Source of the DNA: Pseudomonas fluorescens
GTDB taxonomy: Bacteria > Pseudomonadota > Gammaproteobacteria > Pseudomonadales > Pseudomonadaceae
Reading direction: 5' to 3'
DNA length: 64,000 nucleotides
Assembly: GCF_902498195.1 (NCBI RefSeq)
Contig: NZ_CABVIY010000003.1
Coordinates: forward strand, 806,001 to 870,000
Below, piece after piece: positions 44,739-53,537 of this stretch. The notes under the pieces are model-generated. The model was not told where the DNA came from, searched no databases, and saw only the letters and a program-made list of their open reading frames with translations. Numbering within the stretch: position 1 is the stretch's first letter; each line of letters begins with the position of its first letter. The position numbers and the translations under genes were made by a program.

Positions 44739-46063
44739 CCGCCCGCGCCGGCCAGTTGCCAGCGGCCACGGTCGGCTGGCGCAGCCACGGCCTGCTGTTT
44801 CTGCTGGCCATGGTGTTTGCCGACAATTTCGTCGGCCGGCAAATACTGGCGGTGATGATTGAACCGATCAAAGCCGAATTCGGCGTCAGCGATACCGCCA
44901 TCGGGCTGATTTCGGGCCTGGCGTTCGCGGCGGTCTATGCGCTCATGGGCCTGCCCGCCGGCCGGCTGGTGGACCGCATGCCGCGCATCCGCCTGCTGGC
45001 CTTGTCCTGTCTGCTCTGGGCGGTGGCGACCATGGCGTGCGGGCTGGCCGGCAGCTTCCTGGCGCTGGCCATTGCGCGGATGCTGGTGGCCGTCAGCGAA
45101 GCGCCGACGACCTCGGCCTCGCTGTCATTGATCGCGGACCTGTATCCGCCGCAACGACGTTCATTCGCCATCAGTTGTTTCACCGCCGCACCGACGTTTT
45201 CCTCGATCATCGGCTTGAGCATCGGTGCCTGGGTGGTCGAGCACTACGGCTGGCGCAGCGCGTTTATCGCCCTGGGCGTGCCGGCGCTGGTGTTCTGCAC
45301 CCTCCTGGCCTTTGTCGTGCGCGAACCGTTGCGCGGTCGCTGGGACCTGGTGCCCCACACGCACACGCCACCGGTGATGCTGGGCATGGGCGCCGAAGCC
45401 CGCAAGCTCTGGGCGCTGCCGGCGTACCGTTGCCTGATCCTGGCGGGCGGGCTGGCCACGCTCAGTTCCTATGCCATCGCCATGTGGAACACCAGTTTCC
45501 TGGTGCGCTCCCACGGTTTGCCCCTGCAACACGCCGGGCTGCTGGTGGGCGTCATCTGCGGGACGTCGGCCGGTATCGGCGGCCTGCTCAGTGGCTGGTT
45601 CAGTGACCGCCTGTGCCGGCGCCATCCGCACTGGCAAGTGTCGATTCCCGTGGTCGGCCACCTGTGCGCCATCGCCGCGTTGATCCCTTATCTGCTGTGG
45701 TCCGATAGCGTGCTGGTGCGCCTGGGCGACGTGCCGGTTCCAACCGCCATGCTCTGGTGCGCGCTCTATTCGTTCTTTGCCGTGTGGTGGGTTGCGCCTT
45801 CCTACAACCTCGTCACCCAGCTGGTGCCAGCGGATCGACGCGGCAGCGCCATGGCGCTGCAAACCATCGTCAGCACCCTGCTCGGGGTCGGCGTCGGGCC
45901 ACTGATCACCGGACTGTTCAGCGACCTGTTGCTGCCGCTGTCTGGCCAGGAATCGTTGCGCCATGCGCTGCTGCTGGTGAACCTGCCCGTGATTTGTGCG
46001 GCGCTGCTACTGGTACGCACCGCCCGCCACGCGCGCAAAACCGGTTATCGCCATGCGGGATAA
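44735..46063 (+). CDS. MFS transporter (spinster-like)
   Basis: 442-aa permease with 12 predicted hydrophobic segments. ATG at 44735 overlaps the flavin reductase stop by 4 bp. Motif-A-like LPAGRLVDRMPR, helix-4 region MLVAVSEAPTTSASLSLIADLYPPQRR, and a second-half motif-A-like element GLLSGWFSDRLCRR are visible. Sequence style fits aromatic-acid/spinster carriers. It is co-transcribed with the flavin reductase and probably the downstream TetR gene; it may import the aromatic or steroid substrate. Confidence 0.85.
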   Translation: MTARAGQLPAATVGWRSHGLLFLLAMVFADNFVGRQILAVMIEPIKAEFGVSDTAIGLISGLAFAAVYALMGLPAGRLVDRMPRIRLLALSCLLWAVATMACGLAGSFLALAIARMLVAVSEAPTTSASLSLIADLYPPQRRSFAISCFTAAPTFSSIIGLSIGAWVVEHYGWRSAFIALGVPALVFCTLLAFVVREPLRGRWDLVPHTHTPPVMLGMGAEARKLWALPAYRCLILAGGLATLSSYAIAMWNTSFLVRSHGLPLQHAGLLVGVICGTSAGIGGLLSGWFSDRLCRRHPHWQVSIPVVGHLCAIAALIPYLLWSDSVLVRLGDVPVPTAMLWCALYSFFAVWWVAPSYNLVTQLVPADRRGSAMALQTIVSTLLGVGVGPLITGLFSDLLLPLSGQESLRHALLLVNLPVICAALLLVRTARHARKTGYRHAG

Positions 46064-46116
46064 GTCTCGCGGCGCGCCATCGCCCTGTGCTCACTGTTAA
46101 CGTTGACGGAGCCCCT

Positions 46117-46749
46117 ATGCCTGCGACCCTTGCCAGCGCCCCGCCAGAACACAGCGCCCGTGACCGTCTGCTCGACGCGGCGGCCGAACTCTTCGCCACA
46201 CGCGGCTTCCAGGCGATCAGCTTGCGTGACCTGGCGAGCCGCCTGGGGTTGCATGCCGGGTCGCTCTACCATCACATCGAAAACAAGCAGTCGCTGTTGT
46301 TCGAACTCATCGAGTCCGCCCTCTCGGACCTGTTGCTGGACACCACCCGCCGGCTCAAGGGTGCGCGCAACCCCGGCGAGCGTCTGAACCGGTTTATCCA
46401 GAGCTTCGTCACCTTTCACTTCAATGAACGCGACAGGCTGGTCCTGATGACCCGTGAATTCGCCAGTCTCAATGAAGAACAGCGGGTACAGATCGTCCAG
46501 CTGAAAAACCGCTACGCGGCTGTTTTGAGTGCCATTGTCAGCGACCTGCGCGGCGAGAAAAGCCAACCGGGTGATGATCAGTGCCCAATTACCCGTGCGG
46601 TGATTGTCGTGCTGTTCGGGCAGTCGCAGTGGTATTGCCTGGAGACTGCTGAAACGCAACTTGTGCAGTCATTGAAGAATGTTGTCATGGGTATCGTTGG
46701 GTACAACAAAACGACTGAAGCGGCTGCGGTTTTGCAGCGCGTTCTTTAA
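46117..46749 (+). CDS. TetR/AcrR-family transcriptional regulator
   Basis: 210 aa from the ATG at 46117, preceded by GGAG. HTH at about 15-60 (LLDAAAELFATRGFQAISLRDLASRLGLHAGSLYHH). The helical ligand-binding domain resembles TetR_C members found beside fatty acid or steroid catabolic genes. It is 53 bp after the MFS gene on the same strand and likely represses this operon and the divergent aldehyde dehydrogenase. Confidence 0.88.
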   Translation: MPATLASAPPEHSARDRLLDAAAELFATRGFQAISLRDLASRLGLHAGSLYHHIENKQSLLFELIESALSDLLLDTTRRLKGARNPGERLNRFIQSFVTFHFNERDRLVLMTREFASLNEEQRVQIVQLKNRYAAVLSAIVSDLRGEKSQPGDDQCPITRAVIVVLFGQSQWYCLETAETQLVQSLKNVVMGIVGYNKTTEAAAVLQRVL

Positions 46750-46786
46750 GGCGCCAGACTGTATTCGCGGGTCGCTGGTTAGGGGG

Positions 46787-47010
46787 TGAATATCCATTGC
46801 TGCGGTCACGGCGGCTTATGGTTTCGCCCTTACGGCGACTCCCTTTTGAAAAGCCCAAAAGGAAGCAAAAGGCTCTTGCCCCACCACTCGGTGCCTCGCT
46901 AGGGCTCGGCATGCCCGAACGAAGGTATTGCTCCGTGGGTCGCCGCGATGGGCCATCCCTGGCCCAGCGCGGCTAAACCGGCGTCCTGCCGGTTTACCCA
47001 CGGAGCAATA
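46787..47010 (-). repeat. Composite dispersed repeat, inverted copy
   Basis: Begins with CATTGCTGCGGTCACGGCGGCT and ends with the TAAACCGGC/GCCGGTTTA hairpin. It is the reverse of the copy at 23990-24232, with the same order of blocks. Confidence 0.75.
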
Positions 47011-47110
47011 CCTGCGTTCGGCCAGCGTGGTTTAACGGGGCGCCCAGATCAAAATCAAAAGCCAAGCGAGGCGGCCTTAAAGCCGACCTGACTTTGGCTG
47101 GTGCCCCGAC

Positions 47111-47219
47111 CCCCTGTAGGAGCGAGCCCTGCTCGCGATGGAGGTCAACGATAACGCTGGCTGTCTGAATGAGCGCGGTGTCTGGGCGTTTTTCGCGAGC
47201 AGGCTCGCTCCTACAGGGG
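47111..47219. repeat. REPIN
   Basis: CCCCTGTAGGAGCGAGCCC ... GCTCGCTCCTACAGGGG, the same type as the copies at 23595 and 38494. Confidence 0.9.
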
Positions 47220-47292
47220 ATCGCGTATATCCGGGAAAGCAGGTCGGCTGTCAGGCCGCCGCGCTGGGCCAGGGATGGCCCAGCGCGGCGGG

Positions 47293-47397
47293 CCCTGTAG
47301 GAGCGAGCATGCTCGCGAAAAACCTGAGAGCACCACGGGGTGTCAGGTTCCCCGCGTCATCGTTGACGTCCATCGCGAGCAGGCTCGCTCCTACAGG
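47293..47397. repeat. REPIN
   Basis: CCCTGTAGGAGCGAGCATGC ... GCTCGCTCCTACAGG. Its internal spacer is inverted relative to the neighbouring copy (CGCGTCATCGTTGACGTC). Confidence 0.9.
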
Positions 47398-47465
47398 CTT
47401 TTCCAAGTGACTCGCCGTAAGGGCGAAACCAATAGCCGCCGTTACCGCAGCAACGGATATGCCCC
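47396..47465 (+). repeat. Composite dispersed repeat, right-end fragment
   Basis: CTTTTCCAAGTGACTCGCCG through CCGCAGCAACGGATATG, matching the right end of the full copy. Confidence 0.65.
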
Positions 47466-47487
47466 CCGTAAAAATCCAAATCCAACC

Positions 47488-48504
47488 TCAAGAATGCGAC
47501 GCAAAATCCGGCAAGACGTACTCCCCCAGTTCGTCAAGGATTTCGCCATAGGGCTGGCGACTGACCTTGGGATTCAAGGCAATGTGCGACACCCCCGCCG
47601 ACTGCGCCTGCTCAAGGTAATTGCGCAGGCCGTTGCGCCCGGCCCGGAAGCCGCCCTGAATCCGCTGGAAAGGCTGATCCGGGTTATCGCTCAGGTCCAG
47701 ATAGCCGCCCAGCCCCAGCGGTTTGAAGGCATTGCGGTCCTCGGCCTGCCGCACGTTGCCGTGCCAGCTCTCGCCCAGGGCGGCCAGGCGCTCCGGGCTC
47801 TGGACGCCGGCCAGGTAGCCATCCAGGTGCTGCGCCAACCATTCGATGCTCTGCTGCGCCTGGCCGACGGCGATGGAGGGCACGCGCCCGTACGGCGCTT
47901 TCGGCACCAGGTCCAGGGCGCCGGGCGAGCCGCCGAAACGCTCGGACTGGAACCTCGGGAAACTCTGCTCGATCAGGGTGCGAAACACCGCATAGGCATC
48001 ACGGTAGCGATCACCCCGGGTTTCGAAGTCAATGCCCAGCATCGGGTAATCACTGAACCGATCGCCCGAAGACAGCCCCAGGACCAGGCGGCCCTCGCTG
48101 AGTTGATCCAGGGACGTGGCTTGCTTGGCCAGGTACATCGGCTCGCGGGTCGGCAGCACGATGCCGGTGGTGCCCAACACAATGCTGCGGGTGGCGGCAG
48201 CCAGGTAGCCGATGTAGACGAGGGGCTCGAAGATCTGCGCCACATCGCCATAACCCGGATCGTAGAAAGGGATGTCACGCATCCACAGCGCACCAAAGCC
48301 CAGGGCCTCGGCGCGTTGCGCCATTGCCAGGTGATCGCGCATGGTCGGGGCCGGGCGGCCGGCATGGGTTTCCAGGGGCAGGATCAGCCCGATCGTGAGC
48401 GACTCGGGCTGGAACAGGCGCTGGAAACCCGGGTGGCCCGCCAGGGCCGGGTGTGGAGTCGGCGCGCTGGCGGGTTGTGGCGAATGCTGGGTGGCAGTGG
48501 TCAT
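47488..48504 (-). CDS. LLM-class flavin-dependent oxidoreductase
   Basis: 338 aa from the ATG at 48504 (a longer ORF start at 48552 runs through the upstream inverted repeat). Luciferase-like TIM barrel: TIGLILPLETHAGRP, ALWMRDIPFYDPGYGD, and VLGLSSGDRFSDYPMLGIDFETRGDRY, typical of the family's F420/FMN-binding region. It probably oxidises or reduces a small substrate with FMN; a flavin reductase lies about 3 kb upstream but is in another operon. It is 105 bp downstream of a same-strand LysR gene. Confidence 0.85.
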   Translation of the reverse strand: MTTATQHSPQPASAPTPHPALAGHPGFQRLFQPESLTIGLILPLETHAGRPAPTMRDHLAMAQRAEALGFGALWMRDIPFYDPGYGDVAQIFEPLVYIGYLAAATRSIVLGTTGIVLPTREPMYLAKQATSLDQLSEGRLVLGLSSGDRFSDYPMLGIDFETRGDRYRDAYAVFRTLIEQSFPRFQSERFGGSPGALDLVPKAPYGRVPSIAVGQAQQSIEWLAQHLDGYLAGVQSPERLAALGESWHGNVRQAEDRNAFKPLGLGGYLDLSDNPDQPFQRIQGGFRAGRNGLRNYLEQAQSAGVSHIALNPKVSRQPYGEILDELGEYVLPDFASHS

Positions 48505-48538
48505 GATGGCAGTCCCGTGAGTGACGATGACTGCCATC
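48505..48538. promoter_or_regulatory. 34-bp inverted repeat abutting the LLM start codon
   Basis: GATGGCAGTC and GACTGCCATC (10-bp perfect arms, 14-bp spacer) lie directly upstream of the LLM ATG, enclosing the RBS-like GGGAC. It may be an operator or a translation-blocking hairpin. Confidence 0.55.
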
Positions 48539-48609
48539 TTTATTGAATCCATGCCGTGGATAAACCACTGCTCATGACCATTAATGGGTCCACTGACTCC
48601 CCAATGACC

Positions 48610-49521
48610 TCAGGTTTCCCAGGGAACCCCGGACGCCCACTGCTCGACCAACAGATCGATAAACGTACGTACCCGTGGGGACAGGTGACGCTTGCTCGGG
48701 TAGACGACCCGGATGGGGTCCGGCGGTGGTCGGTAGGGTTTGAGCACTTCCACCAGCGTTCCGTCGCGCAGGTCGTTGCCGGTGATGTAGGTCGGCAGCT
48801 GGATCAGGCCGATGCCTGCCAGCGCCGCCTCGCGCATGGCCTCGGAACTGTCGATGTTCAGTCGCCCGGCCTGTTCGAACACGTGCGGGCCGTCAGGGGT
48901 CTGGTAGCGCCAGATCCCTTGCCGCTCGCCGCTGATGAACGCGATGGTGTCGTGAGCGGCCAGATCGGCGGGCGTTTGAGGTACGCCGCGACGGGCCAGG
49001 TAAGACGGCGAGGTACAGGTCGCAAACTGTTGCCAGGCCACGGTGCGGGTCAACAATTGCGAGTCGTCCCTGGGCTCGCCGATGCGAATGGCGATGTCGA
49101 CCCCCTCCTCGGCCAGATCAACGAATCGGTCGGTAAACCAGACATCGGCGCGCAGGTCTGGCCACTGCTTCAGGTACGCATCCAGGATCGGCAGGATGTG
49201 ACGCTGGCCGAAGGACAGTGGCGCGGTGAGTTTGAAAGTACCGGTCGGTCGCCCCCGGCGCATGGCCATGGTCGCCTCGACCTCATCGAGGTCTTCGAGA
49301 ATCTGCCGCCAGCGCTCATACGCCACCTGCCCCTCGTCCGTCAGGCTCAGTTTGCGCGTGGTGCGATTGAGCAGCCGTGAACCCATGCGGCTTTCCAGGC
49401 GAACGATGCATTTACCCACCGCTGATCGGGTCAGGCCCAGTGAAGCCGCCGCGGCGGTGAAACTGCCAGTCTTGACCGCACAAACAAAAGCGGCGATGTC
49501 ACCGAAACGGTTGGCTTGCAT
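48610..49521 (-). CDS. LysR-family transcriptional regulator
   Basis: 303 aa from the ATG at 49521; the longer ORF to 49656 has a non-homologous leader. The HTH is [32 protein letters not shown], and the C-terminal effector domain is of the DsdC/CrgA type ([18 protein letters not shown]). It is divergent from the hydroxynitrile-lyase-like cupin gene, which it probably controls, as is common for this pair. Confidence 0.9.
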   Translation of the reverse strand: MQANRFGDIAAFVCAVKTGSFTAAAASLGLTRSAVGKCIVRLESRMGSRLLNRTTRKLSLTDEGQVAYERWRQILEDLDEVEATMAMRRGRPTGTFKLTAPLSFGQRHILPILDAYLKQWPDLRADVWFTDRFVDLAEEGVDIAIRIGEPRDDSQLLTRTVAWQQFATCTSPSYLARRGVPQTPADLAAHDTIAFISGERQGIWRYQTPDGPHVFEQAGRLNIDSSEAMREAALAGIGLIQLPTYITGNDLRDGTLVEVLKPYRPPPDPIRVVYPSKRHLSPRVRTFIDLLVEQWASGVPWET

Positions 49522-49671
49522 GGGTGGCTGTTCTCTTGGGCAATACTGCGTGGCGGTCCGGTCAAGCATAGCGCCGGGCGGGTTGCGCCGAGGGGGCGGC
49601 AGGCGCACATTGAGGCGGCACCGAATCAACCCTTCGCACGCCCGCTGCCTGTTCATTTATCAGGAGTGATC

Positions 49672-50085
49672 ATGATCCTCAAGCGCGTAGGCTCGCAGCC
49701 CTCCATTAAGGCCCCTGAAGCGTATTTCACCGGCACCGTACGCATGGACCCGCTTAACGCTCCCCCTGACCCGGCACGGGTTTCCGTCGTCAGCGTGACC
49801 TTTGAACCCGGCGCGCGCAGCGCCTGGCACACCCACCCGCTGGGCCAGACGCTGATCGTCACCGCCGGCTGCGGCTGGACGCAGTGCGAAGGCGAACCCA
49901 TCGTGGAAATCCGTGCCGGCGATGTCATCTGGTGCCCTCCCGACCACAAGCACTGGCACGGCGCCGCCGCGACCACGGCCATGACCCATATCGGCATTCA
50001 GGAAGCGCTGAATGGCGTGAGCGTGGTCTGGCTGGAAAAGGTCACCGACGAGGAATACAACGTGGGGCCGCCGACGGTCGCATAG
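49672..50085 (+). CDS. Cupin, hydroxynitrile lyase-like (R-mandelonitrile lyase family)
   Basis: 137-aa single-domain cupin. The metal-binding residues H53, H55, Q59 and H94 ([17 protein letters not shown]) coincide with the Mn ligands I recall for the Granulicella cupin hydroxynitrile lyase, and the surrounding sequence ([29 protein letters not shown]) is very similar. CAGGAG precedes the start. The family catalyses reversible cyanohydrin cleavage in vitro, but the physiological role in Pseudomonas is not established. It is divergent from the LysR gene. Confidence 0.85.
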   Translation: MILKRVGSQPSIKAPEAYFTGTVRMDPLNAPPDPARVSVVSVTFEPGARSAWHTHPLGQTLIVTAGCGWTQCEGEPIVEIRAGDVIWCPPDHKHWHGAAATTAMTHIGIQEALNGVSVVWLEKVTDEEYNVGPPTVA

Positions 50086-50162
50086 CTGTCGTCCTGTGTG
50101 GAGCTGAATTTGCAGGCGCTACCTGCCTGCCATCAGGCCGCCTCGCGTTGCTGGCGCCCTGT

Positions 50163-50786
50163 TCATTGCAACGGCGAAAACACCGCCGGCAGGTAAATCG
50201 TCGACGCCATGTCGCGCAATTGCGGGCCGGAATTCTCCGGTGGCCAGACGCCGTCAGCCACGGCCTGGGTTCGCACGTGCAGGCGTTGCTCCAGCGTGGT
50301 CCACGGCCAGATGTGCAAGTAGCGCGGCAATGCGCCGTCGGTGGCATAAAACGCCGCGTAGACCGGCGAATACTGCTCGGCGGTTCGTGGCTCGATCGCC
50401 TTGGCCCAGCCATCGAGCGTCGGCTGCAAACCGGCACTGACCAGGTCGTAGACCCGCAGTTCGTAATACGGTCCGTGCTGGCCGGCGCTCAAGGGTTCGA
50501 GGAAGGGAAACAAGCTGTAGTTTTCGATCCGCAGATCGGTGATGAACTCGTTGATGCCAAACGCCTTGCCTTCCAGCAGGAACCGTTCGCGCTCCGCTTG
50601 TCGCGCGCTTTCGTCGGCGAACCCGCGCAGCACGGCGATCTGGTTCAACGGGCCGATCTCCGAGGCCCAGCAGCCCATCAGGGTGCCGCCGACCCCGGCC
50701 CCGGCCAATGCCGCTTCAATACGTGCAAGCGCTGGCGCGACGGTCCGAACCCGTACGGTGAAGGTGATCAACTCAAACAAGCGCAT
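50163..50786 (-). CDS. NIPSNAP-family protein
   Basis: 207 aa with two ferredoxin-like NIPSNAP repeats (about 1-100, and 105-205 with YELRVYDLVSAGLQPTLDGW). The function of bacterial members is largely unknown; they occur beside catabolic genes. It is convergent with the cupin gene. No signal peptide or catalytic motif is visible. Confidence 0.8.
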   Translation of the reverse strand: MRLFELITFTVRVRTVAPALARIEAALAGAGVGGTLMGCWASEIGPLNQIAVLRGFADESARQAERERFLLEGKAFGINEFITDLRIENYSLFPFLEPLSAGQHGPYYELRVYDLVSAGLQPTLDGWAKAIEPRTAEQYSPVYAAFYATDGALPRYLHIWPWTTLEQRLHVRTQAVADGVWPPENSGPQLRDMASTIYLPAVFSPLQ

Positions 50787-50913
50787 GGCGTACTCCGACC
50801 CTAAGCTTCAAATCCTTGAGCCTAGGGCAACAGGACACGGCACGGTATTCGAGCGATCACCCTCCGTCCGGGTAAATACCTCAGCACGCTCAGTGATTTC
50901 TTTAGGGCCCGGC

Positions 50914-51930
50914 TCAGTTCGGGTCCAGCAAGCCTCCGCTCCAGTGACGCGACAGGCGACTGCCGGTGAACTTCGCCACGCCCATGCCCTGGGAGATCAG
51001 TCGATCGCGATAGCGCGTGACCAGGCGCCCCGTTTGCTCGGCATACAGCACCACTTCCGTAGACGGATCGCCCGGGCGCCGCAGGATCCGCGCAAAGCGC
51101 TGGCCCTGCTCGACGACATCCCCCAGTTCTTTTTCGAAAATGAGCACCCCGGGTTGCGGCGCCAGGATGGTTTCCATGTGGCCCATGTCCACGGCCTCGA
51201 CGGGCCAGTCAGGCGCCGTGACCGCATCCTCGATCACCCCGTAGCCGCACAACCAGGCGTACAGCCCCTCGGCGTCCGGTTCGGCAAACCGATCACTGAC
51301 GTCGCCCTGCCCGCGCAACTCCAGGGTCGCGGCCATCCGCTGCCCGGTGACGCCGTCGCGGATCCACGGGGCAATAATGGTTTCTTCGAACGAGCCATCG
51401 TCGCCATCGTCCCAGATGATCGCCACGTCCATCTTCATCGCCGCCGCCAGGTCCCGGCCACGGGGCCAGAAACTGCGGTGTACGTAGAGGTAAGGCAGCG
51501 CTTCGTCATCGGTGTGCAGGTCGAGCATCACGTCCGCCGGCGCCGCCAGTTGCACCAGTTTTTGCTGCCATTGCTGGACATTGGTCGAAGGCCGCTCCAT
51601 TGCGGCCGAGCGGTCGAACCCGCGATTGAAGTTCTGGCCGGTCGCCTCGTGATAGCGCCCGAGGATCCGTCCCCCGCGAAACTGGCCGATGCCCAGCGGA
51701 TTGGCTTGTGGCACCACGGTCACGCTGCCCTTGAGCCGGCCCTGCTCCTCGGCCACTCGCAGACGTTGCATCAACAGATGCAGGACCAGCATCCCGGCGA
51801 TTTCATCGGCGTGCACCCCGGCCTGCAAATGCACCTTCGGCCCCGGACCGTTGCCCTCGAAGCGCCAGGCGCCGACCTGCACCGGCTCGCCGTTATTGTT
51901 GAGCACGTTGAACGAAACATCCTGCACCAT
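50914..51930 (-). CDS. Succinylglutamate desuccinylase/aspartoacylase-family deacylase
   Basis: 338-aa zinc carboxypeptidase-like protein (M14 fold). GVHADEIAG gives the H-x2-E zinc pair, and LDLHTDDE gives the third ligand region. The C-terminal beta domain is of the AstE/DoeB kind. It probably removes an acyl group from an N-acyl amino acid. It is divergent from a TetR-type regulator with a 16-bp palindrome between them; the same operator precedes an aminotransferase/ABC importer operon, so it may process an imported acylated amino compound. Confidence 0.85.
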   Translation of the reverse strand: MVQDVSFNVLNNNGEPVQVGAWRFEGNGPGPKVHLQAGVHADEIAGMLVLHLLMQRLRVAEEQGRLKGSVTVVPQANPLGIGQFRGGRILGRYHEATGQNFNRGFDRSAAMERPSTNVQQWQQKLVQLAAPADVMLDLHTDDEALPYLYVHRSFWPRGRDLAAAMKMDVAIIWDDGDDGSFEETIIAPWIRDGVTGQRMAATLELRGQGDVSDRFAEPDAEGLYAWLCGYGVIEDAVTAPDWPVEAVDMGHMETILAPQPGVLIFEKELGDVVEQGQRFARILRRPGDPSTEVVLYAEQTGRLVTRYRDRLISQGMGVAKFTGSRLSRHWSGGLLDPN

Positions 51931-51985
51931 GGATTTGCCCTCCCTTCATGAGTGTCAAAAACGTCGTCGCTGCCGAGACTGGAGA

Positions 51986-52001
51986 TTGAACGAGTGTTCA
52001 A
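51986..52001. promoter_or_regulatory. Operator TTGAACGAGTGTTCAA (site 1)
   Basis: Perfect TTGAAC/GTTCAA arms around GAGT, in the 110-bp divergent region between the deacylase and the TetR-type gene. A 15-bp identical copy (inverted) is at 58013-58027. Likely bound by the TetR protein at 52041. Confidence 0.75.
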
Positions 52002-52040
52002 CTAAGCTCGGCAACGTGGAACCATCCCAAGGAATTCCCT

Positions 52041-52673
52041 GTGACCACCACCCCGAAAAACCGACGTGCCGAACCCGATGAGCGCCGTGAACTGCTGGTT
52101 GCCGCGACCTTGCGTTGCCTGGTGCGCGACGGCCATGCCGGGATTTCCGTGCGGCGCATCGCCACCGAGGCCGGGGTGTCGGTGGGCCTGCTCAATCATC
52201 ATTTCGGCAGCATCGACGCGTTGATCGCCGACACCTACCAGAAGCTCGCCAGCGAACTCACCGCCGCCCTGCTCCACGAAATCCGGCAAGTCGGCACCCC
52301 GGCGCAGAAGATGGATGCGTTCCTGGTCGGTTCGTTTTCTCCGCGGGTCATGGACCCGCAACTGCTGGGGGCCTGGGTGGTGTTCTGGAGCCTGATCCGC
52401 CACTCCGAACACGTCAGCCAGTCCCACGAAAAAAGCTACGGCGCCTACCTCGACCTGCTACGCCAGTTGCTCGACGACCTGGCGGCCAGCGAAGGGTTCG
52501 TGATCCACGACACCCGCCTCGCCGCCATCGGTCTATCGGCGATGCTCGACGGCCTCTGGATCGAGTGGTGCCTGAACCCCGAGACCTTCAGCCCCGCCAA
52601 CGGCCTCCACATCTGCCGTTGCTGGATAAAGGGACTGCGACACGGAGCATTCGGCACCGACGACGTCCTGTGA
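52041..52673 (+). CDS. TetR-family regulator, BetI-like
   Basis: 210 aa, GTG start behind AAGGAAT. The HTH is at about 15-60 (LLVAATLRCLVRDGHAGISVRRIATEAGVSVGLLNHHF), with a BetI-type C-terminal domain (LGAWVVFWSLIRH...LDGLWIEWCLNPETFSP). It is divergent from the deacylase and flanked by a palindrome shared with the aminotransferase/ABC operon. It is probably a repressor of both. Its last 141 bp overlap the convergent EamA gene. Confidence 0.88.
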   Translation: MTTTPKNRRAEPDERRELLVAATLRCLVRDGHAGISVRRIATEAGVSVGLLNHHFGSIDALIADTYQKLASELTAALLHEIRQVGTPAQKMDAFLVGSFSPRVMDPQLLGAWVVFWSLIRHSEHVSQSHEKSYGAYLDLLRQLLDDLAASEGFVIHDTRLAAIGLSAMLDGLWIEWCLNPETFSPANGLHICRCWIKGLRHGAFGTDDVL

Positions 52674-53537
52674 GGCATGCCGGCCGAAGATCATCGCCAG
52701 GGTGCCGCTGACCGCGATCAGGCCCGCGCCGATCATCAGCGACACATCCATCAGCGTGCCCCAGATCAGGCTCGACAGCAGGAACGCCCAGATCAGCCCG
52801 GTGTACTCGAACGGCGCCAGTACGGTCGCCGTGGCGCGCCGGAAACTGGCGAACAGCAGGAACTGCCCGGCACCGCCCATCAAACCGGCGCCGAGCATGC
52901 CCAGCCACGCGGGCATCGGCGTCGGGGTGTGGGTCCAGGGCAATGCCACCACCATGCAGATGACGAACACCACGTTGGTGATCAGCATCTGTTCCAGCAC
53001 CGAGGTCTGGTCGTCCACCTGACGCAGCTGGATGTAGGTAAACGCCCAGAACATCGCCGCCAGCAGCGTCAGTACAATCGGCAGCGGCTCGGTCATGTGG
53101 GTGGGGCGACAGGCAATCACCACACCGATAAAGCCGAGGATCAGGGCGAACCACTGCCAGCCGGTGACACGTTCCTTGAGAATCGCCGTTGCCAGCACCG
53201 TGACCATGATCGGCGCGGAAAAATACAACGTGGTCATTTCCGCCAGGGTCAGGTCGCGGGCCGCGGTGTAGTACAGCAGCCACGCGGCGATCGACAGCAG
53301 ACCGCGCACCACCAGCAAGCGTCTGCTCGGCGAGCGCCACGCACGCTGGATCAATTGCGTGCGGCCGGCCAACAGCACCACGAACACCACCACCAGCGCG
53401 CGCCAGAACAGGATGGTGAACACCGAATAATCGGCCACCAGCCACTTGATGCCGGCGTCCTGCAACGACAGGAACGCGTAGCCCAGGGTGCACAGGCCTA
53501 TGCCTTGCAGCGAGCGGTCAACCTGAGTCTTGTTCAT
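52533..53537 (-). CDS. EamA/DMT-family transporter
   Basis: 334-aa inner-membrane protein with ten hydrophobic segments and two EamA repeats (about 10-140 and 150-285). After the last helix about 45 residues form a tail encoded antisense to the TetR gene. The start overlaps the stop of the ABC permease by one base (TGATG), so it is the last gene of the importer operon. It may export a product or excess amino acid. It is a metabolite exporter by family. Confidence 0.82.
   Translation of the reverse strand: MNKTQVDRSLQGIGLCTLGYAFLSLQDAGIKWLVADYSVFTILFWRALVVVFVVLLAGRTQLIQRAWRSPSRRLLVVRGLLSIAAWLLYYTAARDLTLAEMTTLYFSAPIMVTVLATAILKERVTGWQWFALILGFIGVVIACRPTHMTEPLPIVLTLLAAMFWAFTYIQLRQVDDQTSVLEQMLITNVVFVICMVVALPWTHTPTPMPAWLGMLGAGLMGGAGQFLLFASFRRATATVLAPFEYTGLIWAFLLSSLIWGTLMDVSLMIGAGLIAVSGTLAMIFGRHASQDVVGAECSVSQSLYPATADVEAVGGAEGLGVQAPLDPEAVEHRR

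Larger units (their letters stand above)
46750..47487. other. 738-bp intergenic repeat island
   Basis: Between the convergent TetR and LLM genes. Contains an inverted composite repeat (46787-47010, with hairpin 46974-46996), a CGGC...GCCGACCTGAC element, two REPINs (47111, 47293), a GCTGGGCCAGGGATGGCCCAGC palindrome (about 47265-47290), and the right part of the composite repeat (47396-47465). No gene. Confidence 0.75.
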
